DNA of 64,000 nucleotides from assembly GCA_029856155.1 (NCBI GenBank), contig JAHQWL010000052.1:1-64000 (forward strand), in the 5' to 3' direction. The notes beneath the pieces are model-generated. The model did no database searches. It saw nothing but the letters and a program-made list of their open reading frames with translations, and was not told the origin of the DNA. Shown piece by piece: positions 8,875 through 17,350 of this stretch. Both the position numbers and the translations under genes were made by a program. Origin of the DNA: Promethearchaeia archaeon (GTDB lineage Archaea > Asgardarchaeota > Lokiarchaeia > Sigyniarchaeales > SOKP01). The first letter of the stretch is position 1; each line of letters starts with the position of its first letter.

Positions 8875-10623
8875 ATGGGTAAATCAAAAGATAAAGAAAG
8901 ATCTCAATTTGAATTTAAAAGAGATCGGAAATTTTTTGAAAAAGAAGGGAGTTCGCGTGCAATTACTTCAGGCTCTCTCTATATGTTTTTTTCATTAATT
9001 AATTCGGGTTGTATCTGGATTTTTATTATTTTAGGAACGAATTGGCCGGGATTAACTTATTTTGGTTTAACAACTGCGATTAATGGGATTTTTAGCTTAA
9101 TTGGAATTGGAATTACCCGATATTTTATAGCAGAAATTAAAGCAGCCTTTGTTATAAATGAAGAACTTGGTCGGATTAAAGCTACAACATATTCAAAGTT
9201 ATTATTCATAATTGGTTTAGGTTTAGGATTAGTAATGATAGCGATTCCCTTTATTTTTGGGTTTTTCTTAACAAATAATTTGTTAAGAGAATGTATCTTC
9301 GCTTCTGGTTTTTCAACATTTTTAATATATGGTACTTATGTTTTTCAAATAGGATTAGAGATTAAAAACAGATATGATATAATTGCGTTTGCATCAATTT
9401 TTAATGGAATTTTTATTTTGCCATTAGGTATTATTTTTATTTCTTATGGTTTAGATCCTTTTTGGTTTGCATTTTATCCATATTTTAATCTAATTACATT
9501 AATTCTACTAATTTATTTCTTTAAGCGATTAACTCCGTATTCAGTTATCGAGATTTTTAGAGCAAGTCTAAGATCTCGAAACATGAGGAAAAGAGTTTCA
9601 CCTGAAGTTAGAGAACTTATTGAAAATTATCAAATTCTGATTTATATGAAAAATTCTATATATTCTATGATAACCAATATTCAGAATTCTAAATTTTTTG
9701 AATATATCTTATTCTTTATTGCTGCTGTATATTTGACAATTTTCACAGACACTTCATATCAAAATTTCGGTTTGAGTTTATTAACTGTTCTAATGGCTTA
9801 TGGAGCAGTAAAATCAGTGATTCTGTATTATTCTGCTCCTTTAAATATTGAAATTGCTGAAGCAACGGTTAAAAAAAGTCATGATACTATCGAGGAGTCA
9901 ATAAATGCATCTACACGAATTTCAAGTATTTTGGCTTTAGGGTTCTTAACAGCAATGGTCGCTCTATCTGAAGAAATATTACTTTACTTACATCATGATT
10001 TTTTTTACGAAGAGGGCGTTTTTAATAGTGATCTGTTTGTTATGGCACAAGTATTATTTATCTTGATTATTATTGGACAATTTCTTTATGGGTACTCGAC
10101 ATTATTTGGGAATGCTTTAATAGGTTCAGGCAACGCTGGTTTAGCCGCAATAGGTTTCTCTATAACGCTTCTAATAATACTTGTAACTTCTCCAATTTTT
10201 ATTTTCTTTTTTGGAATTTTAGGTATTGGTATTGTTATGCTAATTTCAGCACTATTTCTTTTGCCCTTTATTTTAATTCAACTTAAACGTAAACTCAATA
10301 TTAAATATAATTTCCGAATCTATAGATTAATCCCTAACTTAGTAATACTGCTTTTAATCTTGTTGCTATTTCCATTTAATAGCATTTTCAGCCTTATTGT
10401 TGGAATAATTATTAGTGCGGCTTTATATTTATTTCTAAATCCATTTTTTGGAGTATCTATTCCAGAAGATCTCCAGATGATAAATGATCTGTTTAATACA
10501 TTGAAATTAAAGTTTCTAGGGACTCTCATAGTAAACGGCATGAAAATTACTTACAATTTTAGCCCTTTAAACAAAGATAAAATTGTTCTTGAAGAAGATA
10601 GATTAATTTTAGTAAAAAAATAA
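8875..10623 (+). CDS. MOP-superfamily polysaccharide flippase
   Basis: A 582-residue polytopic protein with about 12-14 hydrophobic helices, opening with a charged 35-residue cytoplasmic leader and SRAITSGSLYMFFSLINSG, the typical first helix of Wzx/MVF/MATE-type lipid-linked oligosaccharide flippases. A second half-repeat is visible around residues 320-480 (SSILALGFLTAMVALSEEILLYL; GNALIGSGNAGLAAIGFS). It would move a lipid-linked sugar across the membrane for N-glycan or surface polysaccharide assembly, consistent with the GT87-like glycosyltransferases at 22-27 kb and uppP at 48 kb. ATG start. Confidence 0.85.
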   Translation: MGKSKDKERSQFEFKRDRKFFEKEGSSRAITSGSLYMFFSLINSGCIWIFIILGTNWPGLTYFGLTTAINGIFSLIGIGITRYFIAEIKAAFVINEELGRIKATTYSKLLFIIGLGLGLVMIAIPFIFGFFLTNNLLRECIFASGFSTFLIYGTYVFQIGLEIKNRYDIIAFASIFNGIFILPLGIIFISYGLDPFWFAFYPYFNLITLILLIYFFKRLTPYSVIEIFRASLRSRNMRKRVSPEVRELIENYQILIYMKNSIYSMITNIQNSKFFEYILFFIAAVYLTIFTDTSYQNFGLSLLTVLMAYGAVKSVILYYSAPLNIEIAEATVKKSHDTIEESINASTRISSILALGFLTAMVALSEEILLYLHHDFFYEEGVFNSDLFVMAQVLFILIIIGQFLYGYSTLFGNALIGSGNAGLAAIGFSITLLIILVTSPIFIFFFGILGIGIVMLISALFLLPFILIQLKRKLNIKYNFRIYRLIPNLVILLLILLLFPFNSIFSLIVGIIISAALYLFLNPFFGVSIPEDLQMINDLFNTLKLKFLGTLIVNGMKITYNFSPLNKDKIVLEEDRLILVKK

Positions 10624-10629
10624 GAAAAA

Positions 10630-11418
10630 TTATTTTCTAAATTGATTAAAATCTGCTTTGCGCTTTTCTACAAAAGCATTTTTTCCTTCCATGGCTTCAT
10701 CAGTGTCATAATACATGGATAAGCCACCAACACCTAATTGAGTTATTCCTGTTACTCCATCAATTTCTGCTAAGAAAGCATACTTCAGCATTTTAAGAGC
10801 AGTAGGGCTCTTCTCTAATAATTCCTGGCACCATTGATCTATCTCTTCATCTAATTTCCCATACGGAACAACTGCGTTTACAAGTCCCATCTCTAATGCT
10901 TGTTGTGCTGTATATCGACGACATAAATACCATATTTCTTTAGCGCGTTTCACACCTACAGCACGCATTAAATCTCCTGTTCCATAGCCGGGATCAAATG
11001 AACCAACACGAGGACCTGCTTGTCCAAATTGTGCGTGTTCTGCGGCAATACTAAGATCACAATTAACATGCCATACATGCCCTCCTCCAATTGCATAACC
11101 ATTCACACGAGCTATGACAGGTTTAGGTAGCGTGCGGATTAAAAATGTGACCCGTTGCCAACCAACCTCTAGTGGTAATAATAGCTCTCCTTCATAACCC
11201 CCCTTCTCTCGAGTTGTTTGATCACCACCAGTACAAAAGGCTTTCTCACCAATTCCTGTAAAAACAATAACCCCAATTTCATTGTCCCAACATTGATCAA
11301 ATGCATCAATCAATTCATGAACAGCACGTAGATTGCATGCGTTATAACGTTGGGGTCTATTGATGGTTATTCGGGCAATTCTATCCTTTTTCTCAAAAAT
11401 AATTTCTTTATACTCCAT
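10630..11418 (-). CDS. Crotonase family protein, MenB/BadI type
   Basis: 262 residues of the enoyl-CoA hydratase/isomerase superfamily. AFCTGGDQTTREKGGY and NGYAIGGGHVWHVNCDL give the oxyanion hole; QFGQAGPRVGSFDPGYGT and EIWYLCRRYTAQQALEMGLVN are the signature shared by naphthoyl-CoA synthase (MenB) and 2-ketocyclohexanecarboxyl-CoA hydrolase (BadI). The DPGYGT motif and YYDTDEAMEGKNAF end look closer to BadI from memory. No menaquinone or benzoate genes are nearby, so a ring-closing (MenB) or ring-opening (BadI) activity cannot be decided. Leftward transcription; a short hairpin lies upstream. Confidence 0.85.
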   Translation of the reverse strand: MEYKEIIFEKKDRIARITINRPQRYNACNLRAVHELIDAFDQCWDNEIGVIVFTGIGEKAFCTGGDQTTREKGGYEGELLLPLEVGWQRVTFLIRTLPKPVIARVNGYAIGGGHVWHVNCDLSIAAEHAQFGQAGPRVGSFDPGYGTGDLMRAVGVKRAKEIWYLCRRYTAQQALEMGLVNAVVPYGKLDEEIDQWCQELLEKSPTALKMLKYAFLAEIDGVTGITQLGVGGLSMYYDTDEAMEGKNAFVEKRKADFNQFRK

Positions 11419-11543
11419 TTTTATATCCCTCTTTTTTTTTAATAATTTAATTTCTAATGATTTATCCTTAAATTGAGCTAAATATATTATTTTTGGTTTT
11501 TTAAACTTTTAAAATAGTAAACTGATGAATTTAGTAATTTGAT

Positions 11544-11563
11544 CGTGAAATTCTTGTTTCACG
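11544..11563. promoter_or_regulatory. Short inverted repeat upstream of the crotonase gene
   Basis: CGTGAAA-TTCTTG-TTTCACG is a perfect 7-bp inverted repeat with a 6-base spacer, in the gap between the crotonase gene (start 11418) and the end of the 11646 gene. It could be a repressor site for the former or a 3' hairpin of the latter. Confidence 0.35.
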
Positions 11564-11645
11564 AAATTTAAATCTAAAATTTTGATAATTTTTTAAGTTT
11601 TTCCTCTGCAGAAAAGATAAATAAATTGTTTTTTTTGAAGAAATC

Positions 11646-12164
11646 CTAAAAAATCAATTTTTGTTTAATCTCTTGGACCATTTTCTGTCCTTCATTATTT
11701 ATCTCAGTTATTAATTCTCTTAAAATTTCATTAATAGCAATTCCACTCAATTCACATGAAATATATAATAACGAGAGTATTTGTTTAGCTAAAACACGGA
11801 TATTTTTAATGTCACTAACGGGGATTCTAATACCAAGCGCTTTCAAATCCATATGTGTCTCTTTTTCTTGTTGTCGTATTGTAATTAAGATATCATTTTT
11901 TCTTCCCTTCCATTCTTCGGTAATTGCCCTTAGAGATAATAAATATCTTTTAGTAGGGCTTCCGATTCCCATAACATCCCTTGCAAATTCAAGAGGTTGA
12001 GAGTTTCGCACTGTTTTCAGGCCAAATGTTCTGTTAACCTTATAATTCTTATCTAATGTAGTTTTCATCTTTGAAATTTCGTCTGTTAACTGTTCAATTT
12101 TTAGAGATAATTTCTCAAATTTCTTTAGGAAGGTTTCTTCAGTGCTGGGTTTAAAATTACTCAT
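11646..12164 (-). CDS. Coiled-coil protein, unknown
   Basis: About 172 residues. The first 50 form a clear coiled coil (EETFLKKFEKLSLKIEQLTDEISKMKTTLDK). A conserved-looking middle follows (FARDVMGIGSPTKRYLLSLRAITEEWKGRKNDILITI), and the C-terminal 50 residues are a helical pair ending KQKLIF. No known family recognised. ATG 12164 (MSNFKPS) is preferred over the track's GTG 12173 because the latter overlaps an 11-bp inverted-repeat arm. Confidence 0.6.
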   Translation of the reverse strand: MSNFKPSTEETFLKKFEKLSLKIEQLTDEISKMKTTLDKNYKVNRTFGLKTVRNSQPLEFARDVMGIGSPTKRYLLSLRAITEEWKGRKNDILITIRQQEKETHMDLKALGIRIPVSDIKNIRVLAKQILSLLYISCELSGIAINEILRELITEINNEGQKMVQEIKQKLIF

Positions 12165-12167
12165 ATC

Positions 12168-12213
12168 AAACACTAATTAGAAATTAAATATTATACTTTT
12201 TGAATTAGTGTTT
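12168..12213. promoter_or_regulatory. Inverted repeat at the 5' end of the 11646 gene
   Basis: AAACACTAATT (12168-12178) and AATTAGTGTTT (12203-12213) are a perfect 11-bp inverted repeat separated by 24 bases, directly upstream of ATG 12164. TTTTTGAATTAGT recurs as a direct repeat at about 12248. The position fits an operator or a 5'-UTR stem. Confidence 0.45.
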
Positions 12214-12325
12214 AATAAAACTAATTATTAAACTATTAATCTATGAGAAATTTGTAATTTTTTTTGAATTAGTATAATATATAAAAAAAAAGCGAGTTTA
12301 ACAAAACTCTTGAGATTTATTTTAT

Positions 12326-13573
12326 TTAATAATTTAAATCTTTTTCTGGTTCATTATTATTTTTTTCCTTAAAACCTTCTTCTTTGGAATTAGCTGGATA
12401 TTTGTCTTCAATTGTTTTGCTTTCTTCAGTAATTGATTCAGGTTCTTCAATAGTAGATTCGGGGAATATTACTTCCTTTAATTTAACCTTACCCTCTTTT
12501 TTTGCTTTTAACTTCCCTTCAGAATATTTCATGATTTCATATAATCCTATTATTATTAGAAGGAGTACGAAAAATCCTAATACCGCAATATTTTTTACTA
12601 GATTAATAAGATCATTATCTATATTGTCAGCAAACCATTGAATCCAAGGAATTTGAATACCACTTAAAAGATCATACGGAAAATAATGTATAAATTCATA
12701 TGTTACCTTAGAGAGAATTAACCAGATAATTACTGTATCTAGCTCGAACCTTTTTAGCCTTTTGCTTAATAATTCTGCTTGTGAACCCATAAGAGTACTT
12801 AGAGTATAAAATATAATAAGCAAGTCTGGAATGATCATAGTAAGATAAGCCCAAATTGGACCAAAACCTTCAGTTTTTGTAGGAGTTAGACCAAGATAGA
12901 TTTTTATAACCAGAAATAGTGTATAGAAAGAAACCAATATTGCGAATATTCCAAACCATCCATTAAAGACTTTATGAAACTTATATGCAACAATTGTAAT
13001 TGCAAGTCCAATAAGAATAGCACCAACAAGGATATATACTCCATTTAAATACCACGGCATTGGTGCGTCACTAATAACTGAAAAATCGAATAATTTAGGT
13101 GCTATAATGAAGAGATATAAGAAAAAGATGGACGCAGCTAAACCTCCAATAAAAATAAGGGTTCTTATAAAAGGCTTTGCTTTTACTGTTTTTAAAGCTT
13201 GTTTATCTACTCTTCTCCCTATTAAAAAGCACCCATATAAAATAAACCAAGATGTAAAGAGGAAATAGGTAATAACTGAAATGATAAATAAAAGTATTAG
13301 AACAATTGAAATTAATGCCATAATTGGTAAGGAGACAAGTAAAAATAAAATAATCTTCCATGGAGGGTACTCAAAAATGCTTCTCTTAGAAATAAGAGAG
13401 AGCAAAAATAAGAACATTAAAAATACTAAAAACGGAAAAAAGATAATGATACCAATTAAAGAAACAACGGGATTGGGATAAGGAACTAAAGCCACTCCTA
13501 TTAATAGCCAAATTCCGACAGCTAATAACCGCCAATTCTTAGCTAATTTTTTTATATTCTCAATAAAATCCAT
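12326..13573 (-). CDS. Polytopic membrane protein, unknown
   Basis: About 415 residues with eight to ten hydrophobic helices and a 60-residue acidic cytoplasmic tail (TIEEPESITEESKTIEDKYP). The first helices are proline- and valine-rich (LLIGVALVPYPNPVVSLIGIII). No transporter or enzyme motif is apparent. The track uses TTG 13588; ATG 13573 (MDFIENIKKL) looks the more likely start. It is transcribed leftwards and has no obvious operon partner. Confidence 0.65.
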   Translation of the reverse strand: MDFIENIKKLAKNWRLLAVGIWLLIGVALVPYPNPVVSLIGIIIFFPFLVFLMFLFLLSLISKRSIFEYPPWKIILFLLVSLPIMALISIVLILLFIISVITYFLFTSWFILYGCFLIGRRVDKQALKTVKAKPFIRTLIFIGGLAASIFFLYLFIIAPKLFDFSVISDAPMPWYLNGVYILVGAILIGLAITIVAYKFHKVFNGWFGIFAILVSFYTLFLVIKIYLGLTPTKTEGFGPIWAYLTMIIPDLLIIFYTLSTLMGSQAELLSKRLKRFELDTVIIWLILSKVTYEFIHYFPYDLLSGIQIPWIQWFADNIDNDLINLVKNIAVLGFFVLLLIIIGLYEIMKYSEGKLKAKKEGKVKLKEVIFPESTIEEPESITEESKTIEDKYPANSKEEGFKEKNNNEPEKDLNY

Positions 13574-13636
13574 AAAAAAATAGTCCAATTAAATGTATTT
13601 AAAATTTTCTTATTTAATATCAGAATTTTTAATATA

Positions 13637-14440
13637 TTAAAATATAAAGTCAGTTAGGCTTTTTTGTTTATTAAAACTACGATAGGATAACCCAAATTTC
13701 TTTTTTATATTATTCGCACTTTCTGGGGCAAAACCTTGAAAGTGATTATTTACAATAATAAAAATTTCATAGATATTTGAGATTTTCACTAAGTTTTGAA
13801 TCTTCTTATAAAGGTTATTTATTGCTTCTTTTTGATCTCTTCGAATTCGGTTAAAAACCGTGAGTTCTCTATCTCCAATTAACCTTATATAATAAAAAAT
13901 TTGATTTTGCATATAATATGGGGTAATATCTGGCATATAAGTGGTTCCGAATATTACATTTTTTCCATCGATAAAATTTGAAAGAATATCAGGTTTAAAC
14001 CAAGAATTATCTCTTAGTTCAACTATGTATTTATTCTCAGATGGAAGTTTCTTGAATAAATAATTGAATTGTTCTAAATGTTTCTCTGAAAATTTAAACC
14101 ATGGTGGAAATTGAAGAAGAAATCCAAAAATTTTTCCTTGTAATGATTTAATCCTACTAAAAAAGTCAAGAATCCTTTGGTTTATTTCAGAATTATTAAA
14201 GTCATGTGTTATTTTTTGCCATAGTTTAACAACAAAACGAAAATGTTCTGGGACGCGGTTATACCAGTTAATTACCATATTTTCAGACGGTAAGTTATAG
14301 AATGTTGAATTGATTTCCACAATATTGAAATAATTGGAAAAAAATTCTAATTGATGGGATTTTTCCAACTTTTTTGGGTAGAATGGACCAGACCAATCTT
14401 TGTAATCCCATCCAGCTGTTCCAATTGTAATTTTAACCAT
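13637..14440 (-). CDS. DUF72 (YecE-like) protein
   Basis: 267 residues matching the DUF72 TIM-barrel family across its length: IGTAGWDYKDWSGPFYP at the N-terminus, FNIVEINSTFYNLPS, FRFVVKLWQKITHD, GFLLQFPPWFKF, the conserved VELRDNSWF, YYIRLIGD and FIIVNNHFQGFAPESA at the end. The biochemical role of DUF72 is not established. ATG start, single gene. Confidence 0.92.
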   Translation of the reverse strand: MVKITIGTAGWDYKDWSGPFYPKKLEKSHQLEFFSNYFNIVEINSTFYNLPSENMVINWYNRVPEHFRFVVKLWQKITHDFNNSEINQRILDFFSRIKSLQGKIFGFLLQFPPWFKFSEKHLEQFNYLFKKLPSENKYIVELRDNSWFKPDILSNFIDGKNVIFGTTYMPDITPYYMQNQIFYYIRLIGDRELTVFNRIRRDQKEAINNLYKKIQNLVKISNIYEIFIIVNNHFQGFAPESANNIKKKFGLSYRSFNKQKSLTDFIF

Positions 14441-14568
14441 TTAATAAAAATTAAACATTATGTTATTTTAATGATTCAATATTTTCTTAAACTGAAATAA
14501 TTAATTTTTATACATTATAATTTTTACTTTAAATTATAACAAAAATTCAATAAGAAGGTGATGGAAAA

Positions 14569-15276
14569 ATTTCAATCGACTGGATTAAAGCTGAGGAAAG
14601 ACCAGATAAGAAATTATCCATAGAAGGAAAATTTTTATTAGAACTTAGATCTAAAATTAAAGAATTAGAACTAGAATTGGAGAAAAATCAACAGAAATTA
14701 AATAAAACTGTACGTGTATTAAATGAAACTAAAGACAAGTTAGCTGGTCGTGAAAGAAGTTTAACAGAGCTCACAGAAAGAAAATCTACGGCTAGAAAAT
14801 CTTTAGATGAAATTAAACAAGAAAAATTACAGATAGATATTGAACTTGCTAAAGTGGCATCTGATAAATCAAATATAAATGAGAAACTCACTGAAGCAAT
14901 AGAAAAAATTACGCATCTGGAAAGTCAATTAAATCTCAACGTTGAAAAATCATCTCGGTTTGAACAAAAAATTTTAGAAAAGGATAAAGAATTTCAAAAA
15001 AAAGAAGAAGAGATGTTGAATAGAGCTAATGAACTTTTAAAAAAAGATGAAGAAATCCAACACCTTCATATTCAAATTGAGGATCTAAAGAAGAAATTAA
15101 ATGATGAAATAAAATTGAATGATAAGCAAATTAAAAAATTTAAAGCGTTTGAAGCTCAAATGTCTGAAGCCATAAACGCTAAAAAAACAATTGAAAAAAT
15201 TAAGCAATTAATAGAGGTTAAGGGGTTTTTATCTGATAAAGAACTTGAACCGCTACTTAATGAAAAAAAAGATTAA
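14569..15276 (+). CDS. Coiled-coil protein, sibling 1, apparent ATT start
   Basis: 235 residues, almost all heptad-like coiled coil. The track begins at an internal TTG (14677), but the frame is open upstream and reads ISIDWIKAEERPDKKLSIEG, matching the next gene's MAIDWAKAEEKPDKKLSIEG. The only codon aligned with that gene's TTG start is ATT at 14569, 7 bases after GGTGA; the preceding in-frame stop is TAA at about 14551. The C-terminal motif IKQLIEVKGFLSDKELEPLL is also shared. I infer translation from ATT, or else a sequence error. Function unknown; likely a structural or scaffold protein. Confidence 0.75.
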   Translation: MSIDWIKAEERPDKKLSIEGKFLLELRSKIKELELELEKNQQKLNKTVRVLNETKDKLAGRERSLTELTERKSTARKSLDEIKQEKLQIDIELAKVASDKSNINEKLTEAIEKITHLESQLNLNVEKSSRFEQKILEKDKEFQKKEEEMLNRANELLKKDEEIQHLHIQIEDLKKKLNDEIKLNDKQIKKFKAFEAQMSEAINAKKTIEKIKQLIEVKGFLSDKELEPLLNEKKD

Positions 15277-15401
15277 TACTCATGTGTTCTATTTAAATTC
15301 AATTATTTTAATGTAAAATTTATAAATAATCAATTTTAAAAACATAAATATATAGCAATATAAAAATATAAATATCAAATATAAAATAGTGGTGAAAGAA
15401 T

Positions 15402-16133
15402 TTGGCAATAGATTGGGCAAAAGCAGAGGAAAAACCCGATAAAAAATTATCTATTGAGGGTAAAGTGTTATTAGATCTCAGATCTAAAATAAATAATTTA
15501 GAAAAACAATTAAGTCAAAAAACAAAAGATTTGGAAAGAACTACAGAAGATTTAAAAACAACTAAGGAAAAATTCACCGAAACTGAGAAAAAATTAACTG
15601 CTTTAAATGAGAATTTTTCTACATCACATAAAGATTTTGAGAGAATAAAAGAAGAGAAGCTGTATGCAGATGCCGAACTTAACAAACTAAGATCAGTAAA
15701 ATCAAATTTAGATACTAAACTAGCTGAATCTAATTCCAAGATTACAGAATTAGAAAATAAATTAAAGGAGTCCACTATAAAAATCGAGAGCTTAGAAGAG
15801 GAGAAAAATGATTTTAAGGCCAATTTAGAAAAAGAGAGAGAAAAACTCAAAGATAATCTTCAACAAAGAGAAAATGAAATTGAGAGCCTTAAAAAAGATT
15901 TACAAAAATCAAGATCAGATAAGTATGTAGAATCCGAAAGTCTAAAAGAAGAAATAACGGTAAAAGAAGATGAAATTAAAACGTTAAATCAAAAAGTTAC
16001 TTCACTTGAGGAGACAATTTCAGAAGCTAAATTAGCACCCCAACTCATCGAAAGTATCAAGGATATTATGATTAATAAAGGATTCCTCTCAGATAGAGAG
16101 TTTGACGCTTTATTAGAAAATAAAGAAATTTAG
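15402..16133 (+). CDS. Coiled-coil protein, sibling 2
   Basis: 243 residues: a conserved N-terminal motif (AIDWAKAEEKPDKKLSIEG), about 190 residues of continuous coiled coil (LEKQLSQKTKDLERTTEDLK and onwards), and a C-terminal cap SIKDIMINKGFLSDREFDALL. TTG start with GGTGA upstream. Paralogous to the preceding gene; only the two ends are well conserved, as expected when the rod is free to drift. The ends probably mediate specific contacts. It lies 26 bases before a DNA methyltransferase gene. Confidence 0.8.
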   Translation: MAIDWAKAEEKPDKKLSIEGKVLLDLRSKINNLEKQLSQKTKDLERTTEDLKTTKEKFTETEKKLTALNENFSTSHKDFERIKEEKLYADAELNKLRSVKSNLDTKLAESNSKITELENKLKESTIKIESLEEEKNDFKANLEKEREKLKDNLQQRENEIESLKKDLQKSRSDKYVESESLKEEITVKEDEIKTLNQKVTSLEETISEAKLAPQLIESIKDIMINKGFLSDREFDALLENKEI

Positions 16134-16158
16134 AATAACATTTCTTTCTATTATTAGA

Positions 16159-17253
16159 ATGGTTAAATTAATTTGGCAAAACAAAAAAGAGAATACTTTT
16201 AAATCAGAAGATCTAAAAAAATATATTCCTACTTTTTTTAAAACTTTCGAATATCATTCATTTAGTGATAAGGAAAAACTAGAAGGATTTAGAAATCCTC
16301 AATTCCGGTCGAACAAATTATTTTGGGGAAACAATTTAGAAGTATTATATTATTTATTAAACAATTTTGAAGATAAAATTGATTTAATATATATTGACCC
16401 TCCATTCTTTTCTGGAACTAATTATCAGATAAAAATTAAGGAAAATGACAAATTCTATGATTCTATCGCATATTATGATCATTGGGGTAATGATTTAGAC
16501 TCATACTTGCAAATGTTGTATGAAAGAATATTATTATTTAAGCAAATTATGTCAAAAACGGGTTTACTTTTTATCCACTCCGATTGGCATGCTAATCATT
16601 ACATACGACTGATTTTAGATGAAGTTTTTGGAGAAAATAAGTTTGTTAATAATATTGTTTGGTATTATTACAATAAGTATTCAGCTGGAAAGAAAAATCT
16701 TCCAAGAGCCCATGATACGATTTTGGTATATTCTAATTCTAGTAAGTACACTTTTAATGAATTAAGAATTCCTCGTAAAAGACCTAGAAAACAGTTGATG
16801 AGAGTAAATGTAGAGGGCGTATTAAAGAACGTGAAAGATAAGAATGGACATGTTAGATATCGGACAGTAAAAGATAAAAAACTTGATGATGTATGGAAAA
16901 TACCTTGTTTACAACCAGCCTCAAAGGAATGGACAGGGTTTCCTAATCAAAAACATCATAGTTTACTCGAGAGAATTATTAAATTGGGTTCCAATGAAGG
17001 AGATTTAATTGCTGATTTTTTTTGTGGCTCTGGAACAACTTTAGCTGTAGCTGAAAAATTGAAGAGGAGATGGATTGGATGTGATAATTCAGAGTATTCA
17101 ATATATTTGACCAGAAATAGGATTTTAGATTACCAAAATACGGCACAAAAATTTTATCCATTTGAAATTCTTACAACTATAGATACAAATAAAAATGCTA
17201 TAATCAAATCTGGATTTTTTCAAAAAGAGATTTCAATAAAAAGAAAGAAATAA
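16159..17253 (+). CDS. Beta-class DNA methyltransferase (N4/N6-amino)
   Basis: 364 residues. Motif IV DLIYIDPPFFSGTNY (DPPF at residues 80-83) precedes motif I ADFFCGSGTTLAVAEKL near residue 285, the order of beta-class amino-methyltransferases such as Mod subunits and CcrM-like enzymes. The target recognition part is the basic central region (RIPRKRPRKQLMRV). A conserved late motif, RRWIGCDNSEYSIYLTRNRI, completes motif X/I packing. No recognisable restriction endonuclease lies next to it, so it looks orphan, acting in epigenetic marking or with a distant partner. ATG start. Confidence 0.9.
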   Translation: MVKLIWQNKKENTFKSEDLKKYIPTFFKTFEYHSFSDKEKLEGFRNPQFRSNKLFWGNNLEVLYYLLNNFEDKIDLIYIDPPFFSGTNYQIKIKENDKFYDSIAYYDHWGNDLDSYLQMLYERILLFKQIMSKTGLLFIHSDWHANHYIRLILDEVFGENKFVNNIVWYYYNKYSAGKKNLPRAHDTILVYSNSSKYTFNELRIPRKRPRKQLMRVNVEGVLKNVKDKNGHVRYRTVKDKKLDDVWKIPCLQPASKEWTGFPNQKHHSLLERIIKLGSNEGDLIADFFCGSGTTLAVAEKLKRRWIGCDNSEYSIYLTRNRILDYQNTAQKFYPFEILTTIDTNKNAIIKSGFFQKEISIKRKK

Positions 17254-17350
17254 ATTTTTAGATTTGTATTTATTCTTATTTTACAAGAGAGTGAAGAATA
17301 GTTCTCTTTTTCATTATTATTATTAAAATATAGCATAACGTGATGATAAA

